Assembly (NCBI GenBank): GCA_043777675.1
Contig: JAYWHR010000006.1
Location: forward strand, 7,258 to 71,257
Direction of reading: 5' to 3'
Source of the DNA: JANMDU01 sp043777675
Lineage (GTDB): Bacteria > Pseudomonadota > Gammaproteobacteria > Burkholderiales > Burkholderiaceae_C
Length of the DNA: 64,000 nucleotides
The notes below the pieces were generated by a model. It was not told the origin of the DNA. It ran no database searches and saw nothing but the letters and a program-made list of their open reading frames with translations. Below are positions 32,289-40,917 of this stretch, in pieces; positions within the stretch are counted from its first letter, which is position 1; the number at the start of each line of letters is the position of its first letter. A program made the position numbers and the translations under genes.

Positions 32289-33511
32289 AAACAGCAGCTG
32301 TGATTGGCGCAGGGCCTGCGGGCTTGATGGCGGCGGAGGAGTTAGCGCTCGCCGGTGTGCATGTGGATGTCTATGACGCGATGCCTTCGGTGGGTCGCAA
32401 ATTTCTCCTCGCTGGCATTGGTGGGCTCAACATCACGCATGCCGAGCCGATAGATGCGTTTACTTCGCGCTATGGCGCGCGAGCGCAGCAGGTAGCGGCT
32501 TGGCTTGAAGCGCTGAGCCCGGATGCTTTGCGCGAATGGGTGCATGCGCTGGGCATAGAAACTTTTGTAGGCACTTCGCAGCGCGTATTTCCCAAAGATA
32601 TGAAGGCCGCGCCACTCTTGAGAGCATGGCTGCAACGTTTGCGTGGTCAGAGTGTGCGCTTTCATGCGCGGCATCGTTGGCAAGGCTGGGCGAATGATGG
32701 AGCGCTTTGCTTTACAAATACGCAAGGTGATTGCAAAGTGCTCGCCGATGCGACTGTGCTCGCTCTGGGCGGCGCAAGTTGGAAAAAACTGGGCTCCGAC
32801 GGTGCATGGGTACCATGGCTAAAAGACGCTGGCGTGCAGATCAATGATTTGCAACCCTCCAACTGCGGCTTCGATCTGGCTAAGCCTTGGAGCGAACATT
32901 TGCGCGGTCAGTTTGCGGGGCAGCCTGTGAAACCCGTGGCGCTGCATTTCACAGATCGACAAGGCAACGAATTCAATAAGCAAGGCGAATTCGTTATCAC
33001 CGAAACAGGCGTGGAGGGCAGCTTAATTTATGCCGTCTCCAGCTTGATCCGCGATGAAATCTCACGCGTCGGCCAAGCCACAATTTATCTGGATTTGCTG
33101 CCCGCCTTCAGCCTAGAGAAAGTGCAAGCCGACGTGAGCCACCCGCGCGGCAGTAAATCACTTTCCGCTCACTTAAAAAGCCGCTTAAATCTGCAAGGCC
33201 TGAAAATGGCGCTGCTCTACGAAACTTTGAGCAAAGAGCAAATGCAGGCCAGCGCCCTCCTCGCGCAAACCATCAAAGCCTTGCCGCTCACCTTAAGCGC
33301 TACTCGCCCGATTGACGAAGCCATCAGCAGCGCAGGCGGCGTGGCTCTGGAAGCGATGGATGAGCATCTGATGCTCAGGCAAAGACCCGGCACATTCTGC
33401 GCGGGAGAAATGCTCGATTGGGAAGCGCCCACGGGTGGTTATTTGCTCAATGCCTGCTGGGCGAGCGGCCGCGTGGCGGGGCGCGGCGCAGCGGCTTATC
33501 TGAAAAGCTGA
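32285..33511 (+). CDS. TIGR03862/BaiN-like flavoprotein (HI0933 family)
   Basis: A 408-residue FAD protein. The dinucleotide motif is AAVIGAGPAGLMAAEELALAG at the N-terminus, followed by GRKFLLAGIGGLNITH (HI0933 signature) and near the end FCAGEMLDWEAPTGGYLLNACWASG. Members are predicted NAD(P)/FAD-dependent oxidoreductases of unknown substrate. It overlaps the methyltransferase gene (ATGA), so the two are translationally coupled. Confidence 0.92.
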   Translation: MKTAAVIGAGPAGLMAAEELALAGVHVDVYDAMPSVGRKFLLAGIGGLNITHAEPIDAFTSRYGARAQQVAAWLEALSPDALREWVHALGIETFVGTSQRVFPKDMKAAPLLRAWLQRLRGQSVRFHARHRWQGWANDGALCFTNTQGDCKVLADATVLALGGASWKKLGSDGAWVPWLKDAGVQINDLQPSNCGFDLAKPWSEHLRGQFAGQPVKPVALHFTDRQGNEFNKQGEFVITETGVEGSLIYAVSSLIRDEISRVGQATIYLDLLPAFSLEKVQADVSHPRGSKSLSAHLKSRLNLQGLKMALLYETLSKEQMQASALLAQTIKALPLTLSATRPIDEAISSAGGVALEAMDEHLMLRQRPGTFCAGEMLDWEAPTGGYLLNACWASGRVAGRGAAAYLKS

Positions 33512-34273
33512 TCAAGCTGGATTGTCAATATCCACAAACTCGTGCGCCAAGCCAAGTTGTGCGGCCACATGCGCAGCAACAGCAGGCGCGCCATAACGCT
33601 CGCTGGCATGATGGCCGCAGGCGATGTAGGCGACACCCATCTCGCGCGCGTAGTGCGCCTGCGGCTCAGAGATTTCTCCAGTGATAAAGACATCGGCCCC
33701 CGCAGCAATCGCCGCCTCAAAATAGCTCTGTGCACCGCCGGTACACCACGCTACACTTTTTATAGCACGTTGCGCAATTTCTATGCCGGCTAATGGCCGA
33801 TTTAATACATTTTTGATGTGTTCTGACAGTGCTTGGTAGCTGCTCAAAGAAGTCTGCCCCAGCCAGCCCAGATCTTGCTCACCAAAGCGGCCAAACTCGC
33901 CGTTTGCAAGCGGGGCAAAACCCAGCAGCCTGCCCAGTTGTGCGTTGTTGCCCAGCGTGGGGTGCGCATCGAGCGGCAAGTGATAGGCATACAGATTGAT
34001 ATCGTGCGCCAATAATTTTTGCAGTCGCTGCTTCATCCAACCCGTCACTCTGCCATCTTGCCCGCGCCAGAAAAGCCCATGATGCACAAAAATCGCATCC
34101 GCACCGCGCGCAATCGCCGCGTCTATCAAAGCGCTAGATGCCGTCACGCCCGAGACGATTTTCTTTACCTCCGCCTTGCCCTCCACTTGCAGGCCATTCG
34201 GGCCATAGTCTTTGAAGCGCTCAGGTTGCAGGAGATCGTTAAAAGCTTGGGAAAGGGTGTCGCGGGAAGTCAT
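33512..34273 (-). CDS. Nif3-like dinuclear metal centre protein
   Basis: A 253-residue Nif3/YbgI-type protein. Metal ligands are visible in FVHHGLFWRG near the start and ITGEISEPQAHYAREMGVAYIACGHHASERYG near the end (in pieces). The family forms hexameric rings; a GTP cyclohydrolase I type 2 annotation exists but is uncertain. A repeat copy (LAGIEIAQRAIKSV, residues ~161-174) sits between the two halves. Convergent with the flavoprotein gene: the two stop codons are adjacent. Confidence 0.93.
   Translation of the reverse strand: MTSRDTLSQAFNDLLQPERFKDYGPNGLQVEGKAEVKKIVSGVTASSALIDAAIARGADAIFVHHGLFWRGQDGRVTGWMKQRLQKLLAHDINLYAYHLPLDAHPTLGNNAQLGRLLGFAPLANGEFGRFGEQDLGWLGQTSLSSYQALSEHIKNVLNRPLAGIEIAQRAIKSVAWCTGGAQSYFEAAIAAGADVFITGEISEPQAHYAREMGVAYIACGHHASERYGAPAVAAHVAAQLGLAHEFVDIDNPA
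33750..33792 (-). repeat. palindromic repeat copy inside the nif3-like gene
   Basis: On the coding strand it reads TAGCCGGCATAGAAATTGCG then CAACGTGCTATAAAAAGTG; encodes LAGIEIAQRAIKSV. Confidence 0.9.
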
Positions 34274-34339
34274 GGTGTGAACAAGTCTTGGGTATTTCCA
34301 CCATCTTAAGCGTTACCTGAGTTCGGCCACAATCTCGGC

Positions 34340-35662
34340 ATGCAACGCCCCAATATCATCTTCATCGTGGCCGACGATTTAGGCTATGCCGATTTAGGCT
34401 GCTACGGCGGGCGTGGGTTTGACGGCGCGGGACGTGACTCTGTTTCGCCGAATCTCGATCAGCTTGCTGCCCATGGCATGAAGTTCACGCAGGGCTACAG
34501 CAACTCCCCCGTTTGCTCGCCCACGCGCTTCGCGCTCATGACGGCGCGCTGGCAATACCGCATTCGCGGCGCGCTGGATGAACCGCTCAAATCCAACAGC
34601 GCAGGCAATCCGCTTCTCGGCCTCCCGCCCACACTGCCCACACTGCCATCGCTGCTCAAAGAAGCGGGCTACCGCACGGCGCTCATTGGCAAATGGCATT
34701 TGGGCTACGCGCCCTACTTCGGGCCTTTGAAATCAGGCTACGAGGAATTCTTCGGCCCGATGAGCGGCGGTGTAGACTATTTCACGCATTGCGATTTCAA
34801 TGGCAATCATGATTTGTATTTCGGTGAAGAAGAAAAGCATGAAGACGGCTACTTGACGGATTTGCTGTCCAAACGCGCTGTGGAATACGTCACCCGCGTT
34901 AATGAGAGCGAAAGTAATCGACCGTTTTTTTTGAGTCTGCACTACACCGCCCCGCATTGGCCATGGGAGACGCGTGATGATGCGCACATTGCGCCCGAAG
35001 TTGCCAAGAATCTCTTTCACCTCTGCGGCGGCAACATCCACAGCTACCGCAAGATGATCCATCACATGGATGAAGGCATTGGTTGGCTTGTCGAAGCACT
35101 GCGCAAGAATGGCCAGCTTGACAACACCCTCATCGTCTTCACCAGCGACAACGGCGGCGAGCGCTTCTCAGACAACTGGCCACTGGTAGGCGGCAAGATG
35201 GATTTAACCGAGGGCGGCATCCGCGTGCCTTACATCGCGCATTGGCCTGCGCAGATTGCAGCGGGCGCGTCAAGCCAGCAGCATTGCCTCACGATGGATT
35301 GGAGCGCGACGATGCTCGAACTCGCTGGCGCACAACCCAAGCAGCCGCTCGATGGCGTTTCTTTGCAATCCGTTTTAAAAGGAGGCGCGGCTTTCGAGCG
35401 TCCTTTGTATTGGCGCATGAATCACCGCAGCCAGCGCGCTTACCGCCATGGTGATTGGAAATATCTGAATGTCGATGGCCACGAATACCTGTTTGATATC
35501 TGCGCCGACGAGCGCGAACGCGCCAACCACGCCACCCGCGAACCCGAACGGCTCGCGCAAATGCGCCAGCAGTGGGAACATTGGGACAAGAGCATGCCGG
35601 CCATCCCGCCGGACGCGACGGTGAGCTTAGGCTTTGGCATCCAAGACATGCCACAAAGATAA
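34340..35662 (+). CDS. sulfatase (arylsulfatase family)
   Basis: A 440-residue type I sulfatase. The start PNIIFIVADDLGYADLG gives the calcium-binding aspartates, and SNSPVCSPTRFALMTAR carries the C-x-P-x-R signature whose cysteine is turned into formylglycine by a maturase. Other active-site parts: GKWHLGYAP, HYTAPHWPWE and FTSDNGGERFSDN. No signal peptide is seen, so it may act in the cytoplasm. No maturase gene is in the window. Substrate unknown. Confidence 0.93.
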   Translation: MQRPNIIFIVADDLGYADLGCYGGRGFDGAGRDSVSPNLDQLAAHGMKFTQGYSNSPVCSPTRFALMTARWQYRIRGALDEPLKSNSAGNPLLGLPPTLPTLPSLLKEAGYRTALIGKWHLGYAPYFGPLKSGYEEFFGPMSGGVDYFTHCDFNGNHDLYFGEEEKHEDGYLTDLLSKRAVEYVTRVNESESNRPFFLSLHYTAPHWPWETRDDAHIAPEVAKNLFHLCGGNIHSYRKMIHHMDEGIGWLVEALRKNGQLDNTLIVFTSDNGGERFSDNWPLVGGKMDLTEGGIRVPYIAHWPAQIAAGASSQQHCLTMDWSATMLELAGAQPKQPLDGVSLQSVLKGGAAFERPLYWRMNHRSQRAYRHGDWKYLNVDGHEYLFDICADERERANHATREPERLAQMRQQWEHWDKSMPAIPPDATVSLGFGIQDMPQR

Positions 35663-35686
35663 TAATTTCAGGCTCTTTTAGTCAGT

Positions 35687-35730
35687 TAGCCGGCATAGAA
35701 TATGCGCGGAGTGCTATTGATTTAATAGTT
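35687..35730 (+). repeat. palindromic repeat copy, intergenic
   Basis: Reads TAGCCGGCATAGAATATGCG then CGGAGTGCTATTGATTTAATAG, essentially the consensus, between the sulfatase stop and the HtrA gene. Being so close to consensus, it may be a recent copy. Confidence 0.92.
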
Positions 35731-35773
35731 ATTCAGTGTGTACAGATAGGCCGCATTGCGCGATAATCACAAC

Positions 35774-36958
35774 ATGCGTAAATTTTGGCTTCTCTTTTCT
35801 CAAGCAGTGACAGTTCTTTTGGCGGCTTACTTTGTTGTCGCCACGCTCAAGCCCGATTGGCTCGGACGAGCGCCGCGTATGGGCTTGGGCTTTGGCAGTG
35901 CGCCCACCACGGGTGCCGTGCCTGTGATTGAAGCAGCAGCCGCCAATCCGGGCTTAGCGCCTGTTGGCAGCTACCGCGCTGCAGCCCAAAAAGCCTCGGC
36001 TGCTGTGGTGAGCATTGCCACTGCCACTGCCGCAAAAAACAACCCGCGCTCCAACGATCCGTGGTTTAAATTCTTCTTCGGCGACCAGCCCCAGCAACAG
36101 CAAAGCGGTTTGGGCTCCGGCGTGATCGTTAGCCCAAGCGGCTTCATCTTGACGAACAACCATGTGGTTGAAGGCGCAGATGACATTGAAGTCACGCTCA
36201 ACGATTCGCGCAAAGCAAAAGCGAAAGTCATCGGCACCGATCCCGAAACGGATTTGGCATTGCTCAAGATTGATTTAGACAATCTGCCCGTCATTGTTCT
36301 TGGCAACGCAGAGAGCATGCAGGTAGGCGATCAAGTCCTGGCGATTGGCAACCCGTTTGGCTTGGGGCAGACAGTATCGGCCGGCATCGTCAGCGCGCTT
36401 GGCCGCAACCAGCTGGGTATTAACACCTTTGAAAATTTCATCCAAACCGATGCTGCGATCAACCCGGGTAACTCGGGCGGCGCGTTGGTCGATGTGAGCG
36501 GCAATTTACTGGGCATCAACACCGCCATCTACAGCCGCTCGGGCGGCAGCATGGGCATCGGCTTTGCCATCCCCGTCTCCACTGCGCGCATGGTGATGGA
36601 TGGTTTGGTCAAAGACGGCCAAGTCACACGCGGCTGGATCGGCGTCGAGCCGCAAGAGCTCACGCAAGAATTGGCCGAAACCTTCAATTTGAAAAACGCC
36701 AGCGGCAATCTACAGGGCGTGATCATCACCGGCGTGTTGCAAAACGGGCCTGCGGCCAAAGCAGGCATTCAGCCCGGCGATGTGATCACGCAAGTCGCCG
36801 GCGTGACGGTGACAAACGTCCCCGGCTTGCTCTCCAACGTAGCCGCCATCAAACCCGGCAGCACCACCAAGTTCAGCGTACGCAGAGCAGATAAAGCATT
36901 AGAGTTGGATGTGACACCTGCGCCTAGGCCAAAGAGGCCGGTTCAGCAGCAGCGTTGA
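35774..36958 (+). CDS. HtrA/DegS-type periplasmic serine protease
   Basis: A 394-residue S1C protease with an N-terminal transmembrane anchor (~residues 4-24). The trypsin-like domain has the triad H in ILTNNHVVEGADD, D in DPETDLALLKID and S in INPGNSGGALVDVSG; one PDZ domain follows (GVIITGVLQNGPAAKAGIQPGDVI), then a basic tail. One PDZ plus anchor suggests the DegS/AlgW type that cuts an anti-sigma factor, but the target is unknown. The ATG at 35774 is preferred over one 18 nt upstream. Confidence 0.93.
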   Translation: MRKFWLLFSQAVTVLLAAYFVVATLKPDWLGRAPRMGLGFGSAPTTGAVPVIEAAAANPGLAPVGSYRAAAQKASAAVVSIATATAAKNNPRSNDPWFKFFFGDQPQQQQSGLGSGVIVSPSGFILTNNHVVEGADDIEVTLNDSRKAKAKVIGTDPETDLALLKIDLDNLPVIVLGNAESMQVGDQVLAIGNPFGLGQTVSAGIVSALGRNQLGINTFENFIQTDAAINPGNSGGALVDVSGNLLGINTAIYSRSGGSMGIGFAIPVSTARMVMDGLVKDGQVTRGWIGVEPQELTQELAETFNLKNASGNLQGVIITGVLQNGPAAKAGIQPGDVITQVAGVTVTNVPGLLSNVAAIKPGSTTKFSVRRADKALELDVTPAPRPKRPVQQQR

Positions 36959-36970
36959 GGGCAACGCAGG

Positions 36971-37390
36971 TCAAGGCTGTGCCATGAGATTCACAAAAGG
37001 CTTGGTGCTCTTCCAGCGATCAGCGCCAAAATCGCGCTGATCTGTCGTCAGAATTCGGCCATGCCCCAAGTGCTCGGCCAGCAACACCAAAGAAGCATCC
37101 GCCAAATCCATCGGCAGCTTGGTGTATTTTTTCATCATTAATGGGATTTTGCGGGCGGCCTCATGTGGAATGTCCCAGATCAAGATGCTTCCGCTGACCA
37201 AATCCGCAACAAAATCTTGGCGCGCTGCCTCGCCAAGACGACGGCCAATCATGTAGGCCGCCTCCGTGATCACAGGCCATGTCGTGATCCAACCCTCACT
37301 AGCACTGCTGATCCAGCGTTGCGCGATCGCATGATGCGCATCATCCTCATTGAGCAAGGCGAGGAAGTATCCCGTATCCACAGAAATCAT
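36971..37390 (-). CDS. PIN-domain toxin (VapC-like)
   Basis: A 139-residue PIN nuclease. Metal-site acidic residues: D5 in MISVDTGYFLALL, E in VITEAAYMIGRR, D in MDLADASLVLLAE and D in LTTDQRDFG. It overlaps the upstream antitoxin by 4 nt, a usual VapBC layout. The likely target is a tRNA. Confidence 0.87.
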   Translation of the reverse strand: MISVDTGYFLALLNEDDAHHAIAQRWISSASEGWITTWPVITEAAYMIGRRLGEAARQDFVADLVSGSILIWDIPHEAARKIPLMMKKYTKLPMDLADASLVLLAEHLGHGRILTTDQRDFGADRWKSTKPFVNLMAQP

Positions 37391-37692
37391 GACTTTTTGC
37401 TGCGCACCACAGATCGTTGAATACTCTTGCGCGCGGCATGCATTGGAAATTTATCGTCAAGTATTTCGCCCAGCTCCGCTTTGTAGTTGACTGACCAATT
37501 CGCATCACCCAACTTGTATTTGCCAATATGTTTCGCCAAATGCTTGAAAGGAGTTGCATTCTGCTTCGCATGCTGCTTGTAAAGCGCATCAATCCCCTTG
37601 CGCAGCACATCGCTGGTCGAAGCACCCAAGCGCGTGACTAAATATTCCAGTTGCTGAGCCGTACCGGGCTCAAGGCGAGCAGTGATTCTCAT
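37387..37692 (-). CDS. ribbon-helix-helix antitoxin
   Basis: A 101-residue antitoxin. The N-terminal ribbon-helix-helix reads MRITARLEPGTAQQLEYL then GASTSDVLRKGIDALY; the basic C-terminal part (residues ~45-101) should bind the PIN toxin. Around its start codon ATGTCGGA (37691-37698) and TCTGACAT (37709-37716) form an imperfect inverted repeat that could be the operator. Confidence 0.83.
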   Translation of the reverse strand: MRITARLEPGTAQQLEYLVTRLGASTSDVLRKGIDALYKQHAKQNATPFKHLAKHIGKYKLGDANWSVNYKAELGEILDDKFPMHAARKSIQRSVVRSKKS

Positions 37693-37760
37693 GTCGGACT
37701 CCTATTTGTCTGACATTGTATGACAAAATCTTATGCGTGGCCTCTTCGCTTCGATCAAAC

Positions 37761-37889
37761 GCCCGCCAGAGCAGCCGGGGCGGATGGCTCCATGTCCTCC
37801 GGCGGCGTTCAGGTTGGTTTGTTTTTGGGGAGTTGATTGCGCCGCCTCCCCCTTTACTTGCGCCATCCGTCCCGACTACTCTGGCGGGC
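37761..37889. repeat. structured stem-loop element, copy 1
   Basis: A 28-nt stem, 37761-37788 (starts GCCCGCCAGAG) with 37862-37889 (ends CTCTGGCGGGC), three mismatches all of transition type. The 73-nt loop holds TCCATGTCCTCCGGCGG and CCGCCTCCCCCTTTACTTGC, which also appear in copy 2 in inverted order, and an inner stem GGCGGCG / CGCCGCC. No gene here. Confidence 0.85.
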
Positions 37890-37930
37890 TTGGCGTGAAT
37901 TGGACGGTTTTGCGCGCCACAGAAACCCAT

Positions 37931-38058
37931 GCCCTTGTGATGCGGCTTTGCGTCTGGCGTAAGTAAAGGGGGAGGCGGGAAAGAACAACAACCGGAGAAA
38001 ACAACGCCCATCCCCGCCGGAGGACATGGAGCCAGACGCAAAGCCGCATCACACGGGC
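37931..38058. repeat. structured stem-loop element, copy 2 (inverted)
   Basis: A 28-nt stem, 37931-37958 with 38031-38058 (one mismatch; GTGATGCGGCTTTGCGTCTG and its complement), unrelated in sequence to the copy 1 stem. Its loop carries the complements of both copy 1 loop blocks (37956-37978 and 38014-38033) and an inner GGCGGG / CCCGCC pairing. No gene here. Confidence 0.85.
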
Positions 38059-38100
38059 TGCCACCCCAAGCAGCGCATAAAGACGCGGGAGTTCACCCCT

Positions 38101-38343
38101 TTATGGCCGCATCAATCGCTCGGTTTTAAATCCAATTTCAGAAAACACCCAAGCCATCCGCTCTGCTTTGACTTCAGCCAAAGCATTAACTGTCCAAGTG
38201 AATTCATGCAATCCTAAACGGACTGTGGGGTTTCTGCCGCTGTTATCTGGCCATCGCGCAATCGTCTCATCAATCGATACACGAACTTGATCAATTTCCC
38301 CTGAAGAAAGTGGCTCGATTTTTAATCCAAACTCTTCAGACAT
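38101..38343 (-). CDS. small hypothetical protein
   Basis: An 80-residue protein that I do not recognise: MSEEFGLKIEPLSSGEIDQV, then DETIARWPDNSGRNPTVRLG and a C-terminal helix. It starts 4 nt after the hisA stop, so it lies in the his transcript, at the place where hisF is often found. It has two tryptophans and no cysteine or catalytic motif. Confidence 0.55.
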   Translation of the reverse strand: MSEEFGLKIEPLSSGEIDQVRVSIDETIARWPDNSGRNPTVRLGLHEFTWTVNALAEVKAERMAWVFSEIGFKTERLMRP

Positions 38344-38347
38344 TTCA

Positions 38348-39106
38348 TTAACCGTTTAGCTCATCTGCCCTCACCTGCGCCGCCGCGAAATCCAAATCGC
38401 CTGAATAAATCGCTGTGCCGCAAATCACGCCTTCGATACCTTCGTGCTCAACCGCGCAGAGTTTTTCGATGTCTTGCATGTTGGACAGGCCTCCTGAGGC
38501 AATCACGGGGATGGTGCTGGCGCCTGCTAGTTTGACGGTGGCTTCGATGTTGATACCACTCAGCATGCCGTCGCGGCCAATGTCGGTATAGATGATGGAC
38601 TCAACGCCGTAGTCTTCGTATTTTTTGGCGAGATCGGCGACGTCGTGGCCAGTTAGTTTGCTCCAGCCATCAGTTGCGACTTTGCCGTCTTTTGCGTCCA
38701 GCCCGACGATGATGTGGCCACCAAAAGCGGTGCAGGCGTCTTGCAAAAAGCCAGGGCTCTTGATGGCTGCTGTGCCGATGATGACGTATTCCAGCCCCGC
38801 GTCGATGTAGCGCTCAATCGTATCCAGATCGCGGATGCCGCCGCCGAGCTGTACAGGGATGTCTTCCCCGCCAGCGTCTGCATGCGCTTTGATGGCTTTC
38901 AAGATGCCTTTGACGGCAGCGAGATTTTGCGGCTTGCCGGCGAATGCGCCGTTCAGGTCAACCAAGTGCAAGCGGCGCGCGCCGGCATCGATCCAGCGCT
39001 GCGCCATCTCGACGGGGTCTCCAAACACGGTGGATTGCTCCATATCGCCTTGCTTGAGGCGCACGGCTTGGCCGTCTTTGAGATCAATGGCGGGGATGAG
39101 AATCAT
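38348..39106 (-). CDS. hisA: phosphoribosylformimino-AICAR ribotide isomerase
   Basis: A 252-residue HisA (beta/alpha barrel): MILIPAIDLKDGQAVRLKQGD at the start carries the catalytic aspartate, with VQLGGGIRDLDTIERYIDAG and later VIASGGLSNMQDIEKL as phosphate-binding segments, and TDIGRDGMLSG for the second aspartate. It performs the ProFAR to PRFAR step of histidine synthesis. The start overlaps the hisH stop by 4 nt. Confidence 0.97.
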   Translation of the reverse strand: MILIPAIDLKDGQAVRLKQGDMEQSTVFGDPVEMAQRWIDAGARRLHLVDLNGAFAGKPQNLAAVKGILKAIKAHADAGGEDIPVQLGGGIRDLDTIERYIDAGLEYVIIGTAAIKSPGFLQDACTAFGGHIIVGLDAKDGKVATDGWSKLTGHDVADLAKKYEDYGVESIIYTDIGRDGMLSGINIEATVKLAGASTIPVIASGGLSNMQDIEKLCAVEHEGIEGVICGTAIYSGDLDFAAAQVRADELNG

Positions 39107-39762
39107 GGTTTCCAGGTGAGGAAGTTTTTGTAGAGCTGCAGGCCTTGAGAGGCGCTTTTCTCGGGGTGGAATTGGGTAGCAAAAATGTTATCGCGTGCGA
39201 GCGCGGCTGTAAAGAGGCCGCCGTAATCGCTTTCCCCAGCACTGTGTGCCGCAATCGCTGGCTTGGCGTAGAAGCTGTGGACGAAATAGAACCAGCTTTG
39301 ATCTGCTACGCCATCGTAAATAGGATGAGGCTGGGTTTGCTTCACGCGATTCCAGCCCATTTGAGGCACTTTGTAGCGGCTGCCATCGGGTTGCAGCCTG
39401 CCACTGAGTTCAAATTTATGTACATCGCCTTTGAACAGCCCCAAGCCCGGCGTATTTTGCTCATCGGAATGATCCAGCAGCATTTGCATGCCCACGCACA
39501 CGCCAAACATCGGCTTATTGGCTGCGGCCTCCAACACGGCTTCCTGCAAACCAGAATCTCGCAAGCAAGCCATGCAATCACGCATCGCGCCTTGGCCTGG
39601 GAGCACAACACGCTCAGCCTTTCTGACCTCTTCCGGGCACTGCGTGACGATCACCTCAAACTTCGTGCCGTGCGCAGACGCTTTCACCGCATTCGCTACG
39701 GAGCGCAGATTGCCCATGCCGTAATCGACGACGGCGACAGTAGATTGAGAAGATACAGACAT
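39103..39762 (-). CDS. hisH: imidazole glycerol phosphate synthase, glutaminase subunit
   Basis: A 219-residue class I glutamine amidotransferase. The nucleophile is in MFGVCVGMQMLLDHS; the H and E of the triad are in TQFHPEKS. It supplies ammonia to HisF, which is not in the window. The segment just before its ATG is a repeat copy ending in a hairpin, so no Shine-Dalgarno is visible. Confidence 0.96.
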   Translation of the reverse strand: MSVSSQSTVAVVDYGMGNLRSVANAVKASAHGTKFEVIVTQCPEEVRKAERVVLPGQGAMRDCMACLRDSGLQEAVLEAAANKPMFGVCVGMQMLLDHSDEQNTPGLGLFKGDVHKFELSGRLQPDGSRYKVPQMGWNRVKQTQPHPIYDGVADQSWFYFVHSFYAKPAIAAHSAGESDYGGLFTAALARDNIFATQFHPEKSASQGLQLYKNFLTWKP

Positions 39763-39805
39763 GCTATTAATAATGTAGCAAACTATGTAGATTTTGCGCC
39801 GGCTG
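39763..39805 (-). repeat. diverged palindromic repeat copy abutting the hisH start codon
   Basis: On the - strand it reads GCCGGCGCAAAATCTACATA then GTTTGCTACATTATTAATAGC, followed directly by the hisH ATG. The end hairpin GCTACA-TTATT-AATAGC takes the place of the ribosome binding site. Confidence 0.65.
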
Positions 39806-39844
39806 GTGATCTAAAAAGCTTCAAAATCGGCACAGAAAACGAGA

Positions 39845-40435
39845 TTACAAGCTGCCCTTCGTCGAAGGGATCACACCCACACTGCGCGGATCGAGCCCAA
39901 GCGCCATGCGCACAGCGCGCGCAAAGGCTTTGAAGATCGTCTCGCATTGGTGATGCGCGTTGTCGCCCTTCAAATTGTCAATATGCAATGTGCATTGCGC
40001 ATGATTCACAAAGCCTTGGAAAAACTCATACACAAGCTGCGTATCGAACTCACCGATCATGCCGCTTTTGAAATCGACATGTATGTGCAAACCAGGGCGG
40101 CCAGAAAAATCCACCACGACGCGACTCAAGGCTTCGTCCAACGGCACATAAGCATGCCCATAGCGCCAAATACCCGCCTTGTCACCAACAGCTTGAGCCA
40201 CTGCTTGGCCCAGCGTGATACCTACGTCTTCCACGGTGTGATGGCCATCAATATGCAAATCGCCTTTGGCTTGGATTGAGAGATCCATCAAGCCGTGGCG
40301 AGCGATTTGATCCAGCATGTGGTCAAAAAAGCCAATACCAGTTTGCAAATCAGCCTTGCCTGTGCCATCAAGATTGACGGAGACAGTGATTTGGGTTTCT
40401 TTGGTGTTGCGGGTGACTTCGGATGTGCGTTGCAT
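39845..40435 (-). CDS. hisB: imidazoleglycerol-phosphate dehydratase
   Basis: A 196-residue standalone HisB: TGIGFFDHMLDQIARHG and DLHIDGHHTVEDVGITLG carry the metal-binding histidines, and a second set is in GDNAHHQCETIFKAFARAV. Removes water from IGP. An 82-nt gap with a repeat copy separates it from hisH, and a TA module separates it from hisC. Confidence 0.97.
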   Translation of the reverse strand: MQRTSEVTRNTKETQITVSVNLDGTGKADLQTGIGFFDHMLDQIARHGLMDLSIQAKGDLHIDGHHTVEDVGITLGQAVAQAVGDKAGIWRYGHAYVPLDEALSRVVVDFSGRPGLHIHVDFKSGMIGEFDTQLVYEFFQGFVNHAQCTLHIDNLKGDNAHHQCETIFKAFARAVRMALGLDPRSVGVIPSTKGSL

Positions 40436-40462
40436 GGGTGTATTGTCGCAGAGGTGAAATGG

Positions 40463-40903
40463 TTACTTCGCTGGGCTGTCGCCCCAAGGGTTGAACAATT
40501 CGCAGCCCGTGTCTGAGAAATGCTTGGTGTTTCGCGTGACAAGTGTGAGGCGGTGCGTCAGGGCTGTGGCTGCAATCAAGATATCCATATCCTCTTGCGG
40601 GCGGCCTATTCGCTCAAGGGCGTATCGCACCCGACCATACTCTCGCCAAACCGCTAAATCAGCGCCGATGATTCGCTCGCCCATTTGCTCGGATAGACGC
40701 TCAAACCATGAGCGCATTTGCGATTGTTTTTTTCCTGCGGGGTAGCGCATCAGACCATACTCAATCTCTCCTACCGTAGCGCCGCTGAGTATGCTTTCAT
40801 CCATATTTTTGTCTAACCAGTGGATGACTTGTGCATTGGGCTGCTGGCGCGCCAGCTCAGAAACAACATTGGTATCGAGCAACCACCTTGCTTTTGTTTT
40901 CAT
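40463..40903 (-). CDS. PIN-domain toxin (VapC/FitB-like)
   Basis: A 146-residue PIN nuclease: D in RWLLDTNVVSELAR, E in TVGEIEYGLMRYP, D in QEDMDILIAATALTH and N/D in LVTRNTKHF. The pattern is that of VapC toxins of the FitB side. Co-transcribed with the Phd-like gene 14 nt upstream; the two lie between hisC and hisB. Confidence 0.88.
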   Translation of the reverse strand: MKTKARWLLDTNVVSELARQQPNAQVIHWLDKNMDESILSGATVGEIEYGLMRYPAGKKQSQMRSWFERLSEQMGERIIGADLAVWREYGRVRYALERIGRPQEDMDILIAATALTHRLTLVTRNTKHFSDTGCELFNPWGDSPAK

Positions 40904-40917
40904 GTTTTCGCGCTGGC

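Noticed and set aside
37761..38058. CRISPR-like array (four ~46-nt blocks every ~84 nt)
   Set aside because: The blocks are not identical direct repeats; they alternate in orientation and share only halves. They are better explained as two inverted stem-loops, and no cas gene is near.
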